A stretch of 64,000 nt of DNA, from the NCBI GenBank assembly GCA_046046245.1, contig JBJOKE010000073.1, forward strand, positions 1 through 64,000, written 5' to 3'. The notes beneath the pieces are model-generated. The model was not told where the DNA came from. It searched no databases and saw only the letters and a program-made list of their open reading frames with translations. The number at the start of each line of letters is the position of its first letter. Position 1 is the first letter of the stretch. Positions 48,577 through 56,369 of this stretch are shown piece after piece. The stretch comes from UBA4615 sp046046245 (GTDB lineage: Bacteria > Pseudomonadota > Gammaproteobacteria > Burkholderiales > Burkholderiaceae_E). A program made the position numbers and the translations under genes.

Positions 48577-50046
48577 TCAGTGGCGGGCCGGCTGGGCGGC
48601 CGGCACGCCTGCCGACACCGCGCCGCCGAGCACGCGGGCGAGCGCGTCGGAGCCGGCCGGCTTCTCCAGCACCTCGTCGGCACCGGCCTCGCGGGCCCGG
48701 TCTCCGTGCGCGGCCTCGCCGGTCAGCACGACGATCCGCGTCCGCAGCTCGCCGCGCCGGCGCTCGGCCTCGCGGATCGCGCGGATCAGCGACACGCCGT
48801 CGCGTCCGGGCAGCCCGAGGTCGGTGAGCACGATCGCGGTCGGCGCGGCCAGCCACAGCGCCAGCCCCTCCTCCGCGTCATCGGCGCAGACCACGTCCCA
48901 GCCGAGCCGACCGAGCGTGTGCTCCAGCGTGAACTGGACGACGCGGTCGTCCTCGACGAGCAGCAGGCGGCCGCGGGTGGCGCCGCCGGCGGGCATCGCC
49001 GGCCGGCCGAACCCGGCGTTCAGGTCCTCGAGCACCGCGCCGCGCGTCAGCCCCGGCGCGTCGAAGCGGACGGGCAGGGCGAGCTCGCGGCACAGCCCGG
49101 GCCCGTCCAGACCCTCGGGCAGGGCATGCACCAGCCGCAGCGAGCCGCGCAGCGCCGATGCGAGCCGGCCGGCGCGCCACAGGCTGGCGCCGACGGCACC
49201 GGCCTGACCCGATCCCCCGTCGCTCCCGGACGGTTCGACCGGCACGTCGTCGAGCGAGGCCTGCAGGCGGGCGAGTCCCGCTTCGGACGGGGGCGGCGCA
49301 TCGTCGCGCACCGTCACGACCAGCTGGCCTTCATCGCCACCGGCCTCGTCCCGCCGGAAGCGCATCTCTACGCGGACCTCGCTGCAGCCGCTCGCGTCGA
49401 GTGCGTCGCCGACCAGCGCGTCGACCATCTGCCGCAGCCGTATCGGGTCGACGAGCATCGTCGGGATCGGATGCTGCGGCACGAAGAGCGCATAGGCGAT
49501 CCGCCGGTCCGCAGCCATCGCGGACGACTGCGCCGCGACCTCGCGCAGCAGCGCGACGACGTCGGTGCGCTGCGGGCGCGGCTGGACGCGCCCCTGCTCG
49601 ATCGCCTCGTAGTCGATCGCGTGCGACAGCTGCCCGCCGAGCGCCGAGGCCGCGCGGCGCAGCGCGGCGACGTACAGGCGCATCGAGGGCTCGAGCCGCT
49701 GGCCGTCCACCAGGTCGATCGCCGCGCCGAGCTCGGTCAGGCTGCGTTCGGCCTCGCGGCCCATCGTCTCGAAGTGACGGACCCGTCGCGAGACCGACAT
49801 GCGCCGCCGCGCCCGCTCGCGCTCGAGCGCCTGCTCGGCCGCGACCCTGGCGGCCCGCTCGCGCCGCCAGGCGAGCCAGGTGATCGCGGCGACCAGGATC
49901 GCCGGCAGGAGCACTGCGAGACCGAGCCACGTCGGATCGGACCCGCCGGCAGCCCCACGCGACGCGAACGCCGGCGGCGAAGCCAGGGCGATGACCCAGA
50001 CCGCACGGGGGCGGATGCGATACCGAACGCTGCCCGTCGAAGCCAT
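48577..50046 (-). CDS. Hybrid sensor protein with degenerate kinase core and intact receiver
   Basis: This 489-residue protein has an N-terminal membrane region (two hydrophobic segments, about 13-29 and 40-60) and a coiled coil (60-90). A dimerisation/ATPase-like region follows, and a C-terminal receiver domain runs from about 358 to 475. The H-box aligns as TMGREAERSL, with Arg97 where the phosphorylated His of MSHEIRTPL belongs. The N-box reads LVGDALDAS (Asp for Asn) and the G1 box is VRDDAPPPS. The receiver keeps its acidic pair (LLLVEDDRVVQF), the phospho-Asp (LTDLGLPGRDG), the Thr (VLTGEA) and Lys (EKP). It is probably a pseudokinase that is phosphorylated from outside. It converges on the MFS gene with a 3-base gap. 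Confidence 0.8.
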   Translation of the reverse strand: MASTGSVRYRIRPRAVWVIALASPPAFASRGAAGGSDPTWLGLAVLLPAILVAAITWLAWRRERAARVAAEQALERERARRRMSVSRRVRHFETMGREAERSLTELGAAIDLVDGQRLEPSMRLYVAALRRAASALGGQLSHAIDYEAIEQGRVQPRPQRTDVVALLREVAAQSSAMAADRRIAYALFVPQHPIPTMLVDPIRLRQMVDALVGDALDASGCSEVRVEMRFRRDEAGGDEGQLVVTVRDDAPPPSEAGLARLQASLDDVPVEPSGSDGGSGQAGAVGASLWRAGRLASALRGSLRLVHALPEGLDGPGLCRELALPVRFDAPGLTRGAVLEDLNAGFGRPAMPAGGATRGRLLLVEDDRVVQFTLEHTLGRLGWDVVCADDAEEGLALWLAAPTAIVLTDLGLPGRDGVSLIRAIREAERRRGELRTRIVVLTGEAAHGDRAREAGADEVLEKPAGSDALARVLGGAVSAGVPAAQPARH

Positions 50047-50120
50047 GTCGACAATGCCCGTACGTTGGAGAGGCGGGGATCGTCAGGGTCGGCCGGAGCG
50101 CAACCCCCGGCCGACCCATG

Positions 50121-52121
50121 TCACTTGTACAGCACCTGCGGCAGCCAGAGGCCGATCGCCGGGAAGATGTAGAGCAGCGCCAGCGCGATGACCTGGATGC
50201 ACATGAACGGGATCATGCCGACGAAGATCTGGTTCAGCGTCACGTGAGGCGGCGCCACGCCCTTCAGGTAGAAGGCGGCCATCGCCACCGGCGGCGACAG
50301 GAACGCGGTCTGGAGGTTCAGCGCGACCAGCAGGCCGAAGAACAGCGGATCGACGCCGAAGTTGTCGAGCAGCGGGATGAAGATCGGCATGAAGATGACG
50401 ATGATCTCCGTCCACTCGAGCGGCCAGCCGAGCAGGAAGATGATCGCCTGCGACAGCAGCAGGAACTGCACCTTCGACAGCCCGAGCGACAGCACCCAGC
50501 GCTCGATCAGCTCCTGCCCGCCCAGCAGCGCGAAGGCCGCCGAGAAGATCGACGAGCCCACGAACAGCCAGCAGACCATCGCACTGGTCTTCGCGGTGAG
50601 GAACACCGATTCCTTCACCACGCCGAAGTTCAGCTGCCGGTAGGCCGCCGCGAGCAGCACGCCGCCGAGCGAGCCGACGGCCGCCGCCTCGGTCGGCGTG
50701 GCCAGGCCGAAGACGATCGTGCCGAGCACCGCGAGGATCAGGAAGGCCAGCGGGAAGAACGATGCCAGCAGCATCTTGAAGACTTCGAGCCGCACGAAGG
50801 TCAGCACCGCGTAGTAGAACGCGAGGACGGCGACCAGCAGTCCGGCGAAGATCCACCACCACGTCGGCGTGGGCAGCCGCTCGGCCGCGGCCGCCGCCGT
50901 GGTCGCCGTCGTGTCGGCGGCCGCGGATGTCGCGGCCGTGGCGGGTTCGGCGGCGGCCTTCGCCGCCCCCGCGGGTTCGGCGCCCCCTCCCGACGCGGCC
51001 GGCGCAGCAGCCCCCGCTTCCTTGGGCGCATCCTCCGAGGGCGGCTCGGCGAGCCCGCCCTCGGTCTTGGCCTCCTCCGTGCCCGGGGGCTCCGCGAGAC
51101 CGCCGGCCGACTCGGCGCCACCGGTCGCGCCGGCGCCCATCTCGACCAGCCCCGCGGTGTCCTCGACGGCGGCCGGCGAGGTCGTCGAGTTCCAGGTCGC
51201 GCCCAGCAGCGCGGCGACGAACAGCGCCGGCATCGCCGCGATCGCGGCCTGTCGGACGATGTCGCCGAACGGCACGGCGAGATTGCGCGACCCCTTCAGC
51301 GCACCGAGCAGGCCCGGCAGCACCTTCGGATTCACCGTCGAGGCGATCCGCTCGGCCGCGGGCGTGAGCGGCACCCGGCGCTGTGCCGCGCTCAGCGGCG
51401 GCATCAGCTCGGGCCGCAGCTTGGCGAGCACGATCACGTACAGGACGTACAGGCCGGCGAGCATGATCCCGGGGAAGAACGCGCCGGCGTACAGCTGGAC
51501 GACCGACACGCCGGCCGTCGCGCCGTAGACGATCAGCATCACCGACGGCGGAATCAGGATGCCCAGGCAGCCGCCGGCGGTGATCGTGCCCGAGGCCACG
51601 CCCACCGAGTAGCCGGCGCGCAGCATCGCCGGCAGCGCCAGCAGGCCCATCAGCGTGACCACCGCGCCCACGATGCCGGTGGCCGTCGCGAACACCGCGC
51701 AGGTGAACAGCGTCGCGACCGCGAGCGAGCCCGGCACGCGGGCGAGCGCGAGGTGCAGGCTCTTGAACAGCTTCTCGATCAGGTTCGCGCGCTCGACCAG
51801 GTAGCCCATGAACACGAAGAGCGGGATCGAGATGAGCACGTCGTTGCCCATCACCGAGTACGCCCGCTGGACCATCAGGTCGAGGGTCTGCGTGATCGCG
51901 AGGTCGGGGTTGCGCATCCGGTAGGCGAGGAACGCGAACAGCATCCCCATGCCCATCAGCGTGAACGCGGTCGGGAAGCCGAGCATGATCGCGACCACGA
52001 CCAGCGCGAGCATCAGCAGGCCGAGGTGGCCGCTCTCCATGTTGCCCCAGGGCATGAAGATCGCCACGGCCGAGACGATCAGGCCCATGATGGCCAGGCC
52101 GAAGTACATTTCCTTGCGCAT
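50121..52121 (-). CDS. TRAP transporter large permease with internal low-complexity insert
   Basis: This is the transport subunit of a second TRAP system. At 666 residues it is much longer than the usual 430 or so. The membrane core is split by an Ala/Glu/Gly/Pro-rich insert at about residues 307-417 (GGAESAGGLAEPPGTEEAKT and similar runs, then Ala/Thr-rich). TRAP signatures before it are TAGGCLGILIPPSVMLIVYG and after it FGLATPTEAAAVGSLGGVLL, with PLEWTEIIVIFMPIFIPLLD near the end. The insert lies between hydrophobic segments ending about 305 and starting about 418. The start codon lies 3 bases from the dctQ stop. Substrate is unknown. Confidence 0.88.
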   Translation of the reverse strand: MRKEMYFGLAIMGLIVSAVAIFMPWGNMESGHLGLLMLALVVVAIMLGFPTAFTLMGMGMLFAFLAYRMRNPDLAITQTLDLMVQRAYSVMGNDVLISIPLFVFMGYLVERANLIEKLFKSLHLALARVPGSLAVATLFTCAVFATATGIVGAVVTLMGLLALPAMLRAGYSVGVASGTITAGGCLGILIPPSVMLIVYGATAGVSVVQLYAGAFFPGIMLAGLYVLYVIVLAKLRPELMPPLSAAQRRVPLTPAAERIASTVNPKVLPGLLGALKGSRNLAVPFGDIVRQAAIAAMPALFVAALLGATWNSTTSPAAVEDTAGLVEMGAGATGGAESAGGLAEPPGTEEAKTEGGLAEPPSEDAPKEAGAAAPAASGGGAEPAGAAKAAAEPATAATSAAADTTATTAAAAAERLPTPTWWWIFAGLLVAVLAFYYAVLTFVRLEVFKMLLASFFPLAFLILAVLGTIVFGLATPTEAAAVGSLGGVLLAAAYRQLNFGVVKESVFLTAKTSAMVCWLFVGSSIFSAAFALLGGQELIERWVLSLGLSKVQFLLLSQAIIFLLGWPLEWTEIIVIFMPIFIPLLDNFGVDPLFFGLLVALNLQTAFLSPPVAMAAFYLKGVAPPHVTLNQIFVGMIPFMCIQVIALALLYIFPAIGLWLPQVLYK

Positions 52122-52124
52122 GGC

Positions 52125-52742
52125 TCAGCGCTCCCCTGCGGCGCTGACCGGGCCGACCGCGTGCGTCGGCCCGCCGTCGCCCGAGACCATCGCCTTCAGC
52201 TTGTCGACGTCGACCTCCTCGACGTCCTGCTCGCGCGACGGCCACTCGCCGTCGCGCAGGCAGACGATGCAGCGCAGGATCTCGACGATCCCCTGCAGCA
52301 GCAGCAGCACGCCGGCGATCGGGATCATCGTCTTGAACGGGTAGATCGGGGGGCCGTTGGCGGTGATGCTCGAGTGCTCGTTGATCGCCCAGGAGTCGGC
52401 CGCATAGGTGTAGCCGGCCCAGCCGAGCGCGATCACGCCCGGCAGGAAGAAGACGAGGTACAGGATCAGGTCGAAGAAGGCCTGCGTGCGCGGCTTGAAG
52501 AAGCCGTAGAGGATGTCTCCGCGGACGTGCCCGTTCTTCGAGAGCGTGTAGGCACCCGCCATCATGAACAGCGTGCCGTACATCATGATCTGCACGTCGA
52601 AGGCCCAGGCGTGCGGGGTGTTCAGCACGTAGCGGGAGAACACCTCCCAGCAGATCAGGCCGGTGAGCGCGACGATGAGCCAGGCGAATGCCTGGCCCGC
52701 GAAGGTCGACAGGCGATCGACCGCGAGGAAGAATTTCTGCAT
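52125..52742 (-). CDS. TRAP transporter small permease
   Basis: This 205-residue DctQ-type protein has four hydrophobic segments. The family motif after TM1 is CWEVFSRYVLNTPHAWAFDV, followed by MMYGTLFMMAGAYTLSKNGH, where the conserved H-V-R-x-D motif begins. The C-terminal 35 residues are a hydrophilic tail (REQDVEEVDVDKLKAMVSGD). The ATG at 52742 fits domain length; upstream sequence in frame is low-complexity. It precedes the large permease gene by 3 bases and follows dctP after a 187-base gap holding two hairpins. Confidence 0.88.
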   Translation of the reverse strand: MQKFFLAVDRLSTFAGQAFAWLIVALTGLICWEVFSRYVLNTPHAWAFDVQIMMYGTLFMMAGAYTLSKNGHVRGDILYGFFKPRTQAFFDLILYLVFFLPGVIALGWAGYTYAADSWAINEHSSITANGPPIYPFKTMIPIAGVLLLLQGIVEILRCIVCLRDGEWPSREQDVEEVDVDKLKAMVSGDGGPTHAVGPVSAAGER

Positions 52743-52869
52743 CAACGGAGCCCCGGGACGACCTGCCCGCGATGGGCGGCGTCCGATCGACATCTCGCGC
52801 CGGCGCGAGTGCGACGACGTCTTCTCCGAACCGCCTCCGGCGTTGCGCGACAGGTCGGAGGAACTCGCG

Positions 52870-52922
52870 CCGCCCGGCACGGGCCGGGCGGACTCGCGGA
52901 CGGCGTCGGAGTCGCCGTCCGC
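52870..52922 (-). promoter_or_regulatory. Tandem hairpins between dctP and dctQ of the second TRAP operon
   Basis: Read on the minus strand, GCGGACGGCG/CGCCGTCCGC (52896-52905 with 52913-52922, 7-base loop) starts 7 bases after the dctP stop. CCGCCCGGC/GCCGGGCGG (52870-52878 with 52883-52891, 4-base loop) follows. A 16-base palindrome CTCGCGCCGGCGCGAG lies further on at 52794-52809. No U-runs follow. They could stabilise dctP mRNA or attenuate permease transcription. Confidence 0.5.
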
Positions 52923-52929
52923 GCGGGCG

Positions 52930-54039
52930 TCAGCCCTTCTTGCCGAAGTAGTGCGTGTAGGCCATCCGACGGTTCGCGTTGACGTCCATGTCCCAGCGGA
53001 CCGCACGCTCGGCGAACGCGCGCTGCGACGCGACGATCTCGGCGAAGAGCGGATCGGACGACTTGTCCTTCACCACCTCGTCGTAGACCTTGAGCTGCTG
53101 CTGCAGGATCGCATCGGGCGTCTTGTAGAACTTCACGCCCTGCTTGGCGCCCATCTCGGCGTAGTCCTTCGAGTAGCGGTCGACGGCCTTCCACGACATG
53201 TCGGCCGACGCGGCCTCGACGGCATTGTCGATGATCGCCTTCAGCTTCGGCGGCAGCCCGTCGAGCTTCGCCTTGTTGAAGAGGATCTCGAACTGCTCGG
53301 CGTTCTGGTGGAACGACTGCAGCATGCAGACCTTCGAGACGTCGGGGAAGCCGAGGATCCGGTCGGACGAGGCGTTGTTGAACTCGGCCGCGTCGAGCAG
53401 GCCGCGGTCCATCGCGGGGATGATCTCGCCGCCGGGCAGCGCGTTGACCGACGCGCCCATCTTCGTGAACACGTCGATCGAGATGCCGACGGTCCGGTAC
53501 TTCAGGCCCTTGATGTCCTCGACCTTCGCGATCGGCTTCTTGAACCAGCCGAGCGGCTGGGTCGGCATCGGCCCGTAGACGTACGAGTAGACGCTCGCGC
53601 CGACCTTCTCGTAGAGCTTCGCGAGCAGCTCCTTGCCGCCGCCGTACTTGTGCCACGACAGCAGCATGTTCGCGTCCATGCCGTACGCCGGGCCCGAGCC
53701 CCAGAGCGCGAGCGCGTTGTTCTTGCCGTAGTGGTAGGCGACGACGCCGTGGCCGCCGTCGAGCGTGCCCTTCGAGACCGCGTCGAGCAGGCCGAAGGCC
53801 GGCACGACGGCGCCCGCGGGCAGCACCTCGATCTTGAGTTCGCCGCCGGTCATGTCGTTGACCTTCTTGGCGAAGTCGTTCGCGTACTCGTGGAAGATGT
53901 CCTTGGCCGGCCAGGTGCTCTGGAAGCGCAGCGAAGTCGTCTGCGCCTTGACGATGGCGGGGAAGCCGAGGGCGGCAGCGCCGCTCGCGGCACCGGCGGT
54001 CGTGATGAACCGCCGGCGCGTGCCGGTCTGTTGGCTCAT
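52930..54039 (-). CDS. TRAP transporter substrate-binding protein, Tat-exported
   Basis: This 369-residue periplasmic binding protein has a twin-arginine signal peptide (TRRRFITTAGAASGAAALGF, cleaved after VKA at about residue 32). The mature start TTSLRFQSTWPAKDIFHEYA and IEVLPAGAVVPAFGLLDAVS are typical of the DctP subgroup for 2-oxo/hydroxy monocarboxylates and aromatic acids. The conserved arginine that binds carboxylate is in GLKYRTVGISIDVFTKMGAS. The ATG at 54039 has GGAGA upstream and keeps the Tat motif near the N-terminus. Export through Tat suggests folding or cofactor binding before secretion. Confidence 0.9.
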   Translation of the reverse strand: MSQQTGTRRRFITTAGAASGAAALGFPAIVKAQTTSLRFQSTWPAKDIFHEYANDFAKKVNDMTGGELKIEVLPAGAVVPAFGLLDAVSKGTLDGGHGVVAYHYGKNNALALWGSGPAYGMDANMLLSWHKYGGGKELLAKLYEKVGASVYSYVYGPMPTQPLGWFKKPIAKVEDIKGLKYRTVGISIDVFTKMGASVNALPGGEIIPAMDRGLLDAAEFNNASSDRILGFPDVSKVCMLQSFHQNAEQFEILFNKAKLDGLPPKLKAIIDNAVEAASADMSWKAVDRYSKDYAEMGAKQGVKFYKTPDAILQQQLKVYDEVVKDKSSDPLFAEIVASQRAFAERAVRWDMDVNANRRMAYTHYFGKKG

Positions 54040-54182
54040 GAGGGTCTCCAGTAGTGGGGCGCCCATGGTAGGCGCGGGGAACTCGGCTGTCACGGTTGTC
54101 CTGCCGCGGTTGCGGCCCATTCGGCGAGGCGGTCGGCCGCGGGGGCCCGGGGGGCGCAGGGGGCCCGGCGCGCGCCCCCGCC

Positions 54183-54201
54183 GCGCGGGCGATGCCCGCG
54201 C
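54183..54201 (-). terminator. Hairpin immediately after trkA
   Basis: GCGCGGGC at 54183-54190 pairs perfectly with GCCCGCGC at 54194-54201 around GAT. On the minus strand it begins 4 bases after the trkA stop codon and probably closes the def-to-trkA operon. No U-run is present. Confidence 0.4.
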
Positions 54202-54205
54202 CTGG

Positions 54206-55600
54206 TCAGAAGAAGCCCACCCCCACCTGGAAGAGCTTCTCGACGCGCGGGATCATCCGCTTGTTGGCCACGAACACGATCACGTGGTCCTCGGGCTCGA
54301 TCACCGTGTCGTGGTGGGCCACGATCACCTCGGAGCGGTTGCCCGGCGCCTGCCGGACGATCGCGCCGATGGTGGTGCCCGGCGGCAGCTCGAGCTGCTC
54401 GATGCGGCGGCCCACGACCTTGCTCGAGCGCGGACCGCCGTGCGCGATCGCCTCGAGCGCCTCGGCCGCGCCACGGCGCAGCGAGTGGACCGCGGCCACG
54501 TCGCCGCGGCGCACGTGCGCGAGCAGCTCTCCGATCGTCGCCTGCGCCGGCACGATCGCGATGTCGATCCGCCCGCCCTCGACCAGGTCCGCGTAGGCCC
54601 GACGGTTGATCAGCGCGATCGTGCGGCGGGCGCCCATCTTCTTCGCCAGCAGCGAGGACATGATGTTGTCCTCGTCGTCCGAGGTCAGCGCGCAGAAGAG
54701 ATCCATCTCGCCGACGCTCTCCTCCTCGAGCAGGTCCTCGTCGGTGGCGTCGCCCTTCAGGACCAGCACGTCCTGCGGCAGCTGCGTGGCGAGCAGCTCG
54801 CAGCGCTTCGCGTCGGGCTCGATGATCCGCACGTCCAGCCGCTGTTCGGCGAGCCGGCGCGCGAGCCGCATCCCGATCCGGCCGCCGCCGGCCAGCATCA
54901 CGCGGCGCACCGGCTTGTCCATCTTGCGCAGCTCGGTCATCACCGTGCGGATGTGCTCGGTGGCGGCCAGCACGAAGACCTCGTCGCCGGGCTCGATCCG
55001 GGTGTCGCCGTCGGGATAGACGGCGCCTTCGCCGCGGAAGATCGCGACGATCCGCGAGTCGACCTGCGGAATGTGCCCCCGGATGTCCCGGATCGGCTTG
55101 CCGACCAGCAGGCCGCCCGCATGCGCGCGCACCGCGACCAGGCTGGCCGCGCCGTCGGCGAACTCCAGCACCTGCAGCGCCTCGGGGAACTCGACGAGCT
55201 TGGCGACGTAGTCGGTGACGGTCTTCTCGGGGACGATCAGGTGGTCGACCGAGAACGCGCCCTCGCCCACCAGCTCGGGGTGGTCCTGGAAGTCGGCACC
55301 GCGCACCCGCGCGATCCGCGTCGGCACGTTGAAGACCTGCGCGGCGAGGTGGCAGGCGACGAGGTTGGTCTCGTCGCTCTGCGTCGTCGCGATCACCATG
55401 TCGGCGTCGTCGGTGCCGGCCTCGCGCAGCGTCGAGGGCTGCGCGGCGTTGCCGACGACGGTGCGCAGGTCGAGACGGTCCTGCAGCTCGGCGAGCCGTA
55501 CCGGGTCGGTGTCGATGACGGTGATGTCGTTCTGCTCGGAGACCAGGCTCTCCGCGACCGATGCGCCGACCCGGCCGGCGCCCAGGATGACGATCTTCAA
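54206..55600 (-). CDS. trkA: Trk system potassium transporter regulatory subunit TrkA
   Basis: TrkA is the cytosolic, nucleotide-binding subunit that gates TrkH. The 464-residue length and two RCK repeats are standard. The first Rossmann loop is ILGAGRVGASVAESL, with the ligand-binding Asp in VIDTDPVRLAEL. The second is MLAGGGRIGMRLARRLAEQR, with IIEPDAKRCELL. Two TrkA-C domains follow the Rossmann folds (LVGKPIRDIRGHIPQVDSRI and the C-terminal block). It is the last gene of the minus-strand operon, 4 bases after the response regulator gene. Its partner trkH is about 18 kb away in this window. Confidence 0.95.
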   Translation of the reverse strand: MKIVILGAGRVGASVAESLVSEQNDITVIDTDPVRLAELQDRLDLRTVVGNAAQPSTLREAGTDDADMVIATTQSDETNLVACHLAAQVFNVPTRIARVRGADFQDHPELVGEGAFSVDHLIVPEKTVTDYVAKLVEFPEALQVLEFADGAASLVAVRAHAGGLLVGKPIRDIRGHIPQVDSRIVAIFRGEGAVYPDGDTRIEPGDEVFVLAATEHIRTVMTELRKMDKPVRRVMLAGGGRIGMRLARRLAEQRLDVRIIEPDAKRCELLATQLPQDVLVLKGDATDEDLLEEESVGEMDLFCALTSDDEDNIMSSLLAKKMGARRTIALINRRAYADLVEGGRIDIAIVPAQATIGELLAHVRRGDVAAVHSLRRGAAEALEAIAHGGPRSSKVVGRRIEQLELPPGTTIGAIVRQAPGNRSEVIVAHHDTVIEPEDHVIVFVANKRMIPRVEKLFQVGVGFF

Positions 55601-55604
55601 TGCA

Positions 55605-56363
55605 TCACTGCTGGGTCGGCGTACCCTTGCGGTACGCGCCCTTCGACAGGTCGATGCCGAGCTGCTTGAGCTTGCGGTACAGGTGCGTGCGCTCCAGGCC
55701 GGTCTTCTCGGCCACCCGGGTCATCGAGCCGTGCTCGCGCGACAGGTGGTGCTCGAAGTAGGCGCGCTCGAACGCATCGCGCGCCTCGCGCAGCGGCAGG
55801 TCGAGCGGCAGTTCGCGCGACTGCGAGGGCGCGCCGCCGGGGCCCGCCACCGGCGCGGTGAGGAACTGCGCGGTCGGGGACATCAGCGGCACCGTGGGGC
55901 CGCCGCCCACCGGCAGCATCGTGATCGTGGGCGCGCCGCCGGTGCTGGCCGCGAGCGGGTGGTAGGCCTGCGGCGCCACCTTCGGGGCGGCCTGCGTGCG
56001 GCCGCGCGCGAGTCCCTGCTCGACCGCCTTCAGCAGCTTCTGCAGCGCGATCGGCTTCTCGAGGAAGTCCAGGGCACCGATCCGGGTCGCCTCGACCGCG
56101 GTGTCGATGGTCGCGTGGCCCGACATCATGATGACCGGCATCGTGAGCTTGCCGCCGGTCGCCCATTCCTTCAGCAGCGTGACGCCGTCGGTGTCCGGCA
56201 TCCAGATGTCGAGAAGGACGAGGTCCATCGGGTTGAGGTCGCGGGCCTCGCGGGCCTGCTGGGCGTTCTCGGCCAGGTGGACCGAGTGCCCTTCGTCGCC
56301 GAGGATCTCGGACAACAATTCCCTGATACCGATCTCGTCGTCGACGACCAGAATTTCCGCCAT
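55605..56363 (-). CDS. Response regulator, NtrX-like without AAA+ domain
   Basis: This 252-residue regulator has a receiver domain (1-115) with acidic pair VVDDE, phospho-acceptor Asp52 in LLDIWMPDTDG, the Ser/Thr region MSGHATIDTAVEAT and Lys in LEKP. A Pro/Gly-rich linker (about 120-190) and a C-terminal Fis-type helix-turn-helix (MTRVAEKTGLERTHLYRKLK) follow. NtrC/NtrX proteins normally carry a sigma-54 AAA+ ATPase between the two; it is absent, so this factor cannot act as a standard enhancer-binding activator. It sits directly after the sensor kinase gene and is surely its partner. Confidence 0.92.
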   Translation of the reverse strand: MAEILVVDDEIGIRELLSEILGDEGHSVHLAENAQQAREARDLNPMDLVLLDIWMPDTDGVTLLKEWATGGKLTMPVIMMSGHATIDTAVEATRIGALDFLEKPIALQKLLKAVEQGLARGRTQAAPKVAPQAYHPLAASTGGAPTITMLPVGGGPTVPLMSPTAQFLTAPVAGPGGAPSQSRELPLDLPLREARDAFERAYFEHHLSREHGSMTRVAEKTGLERTHLYRKLKQLGIDLSKGAYRKGTPTQQ

Positions 56364-56369
56364 GGCTTC

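Noticed and set aside
50118..52982. 954-codon plus-strand open frame opposite the second TRAP permeases
   Set aside because: His/Arg/Gln-rich shadow of two membrane protein genes.
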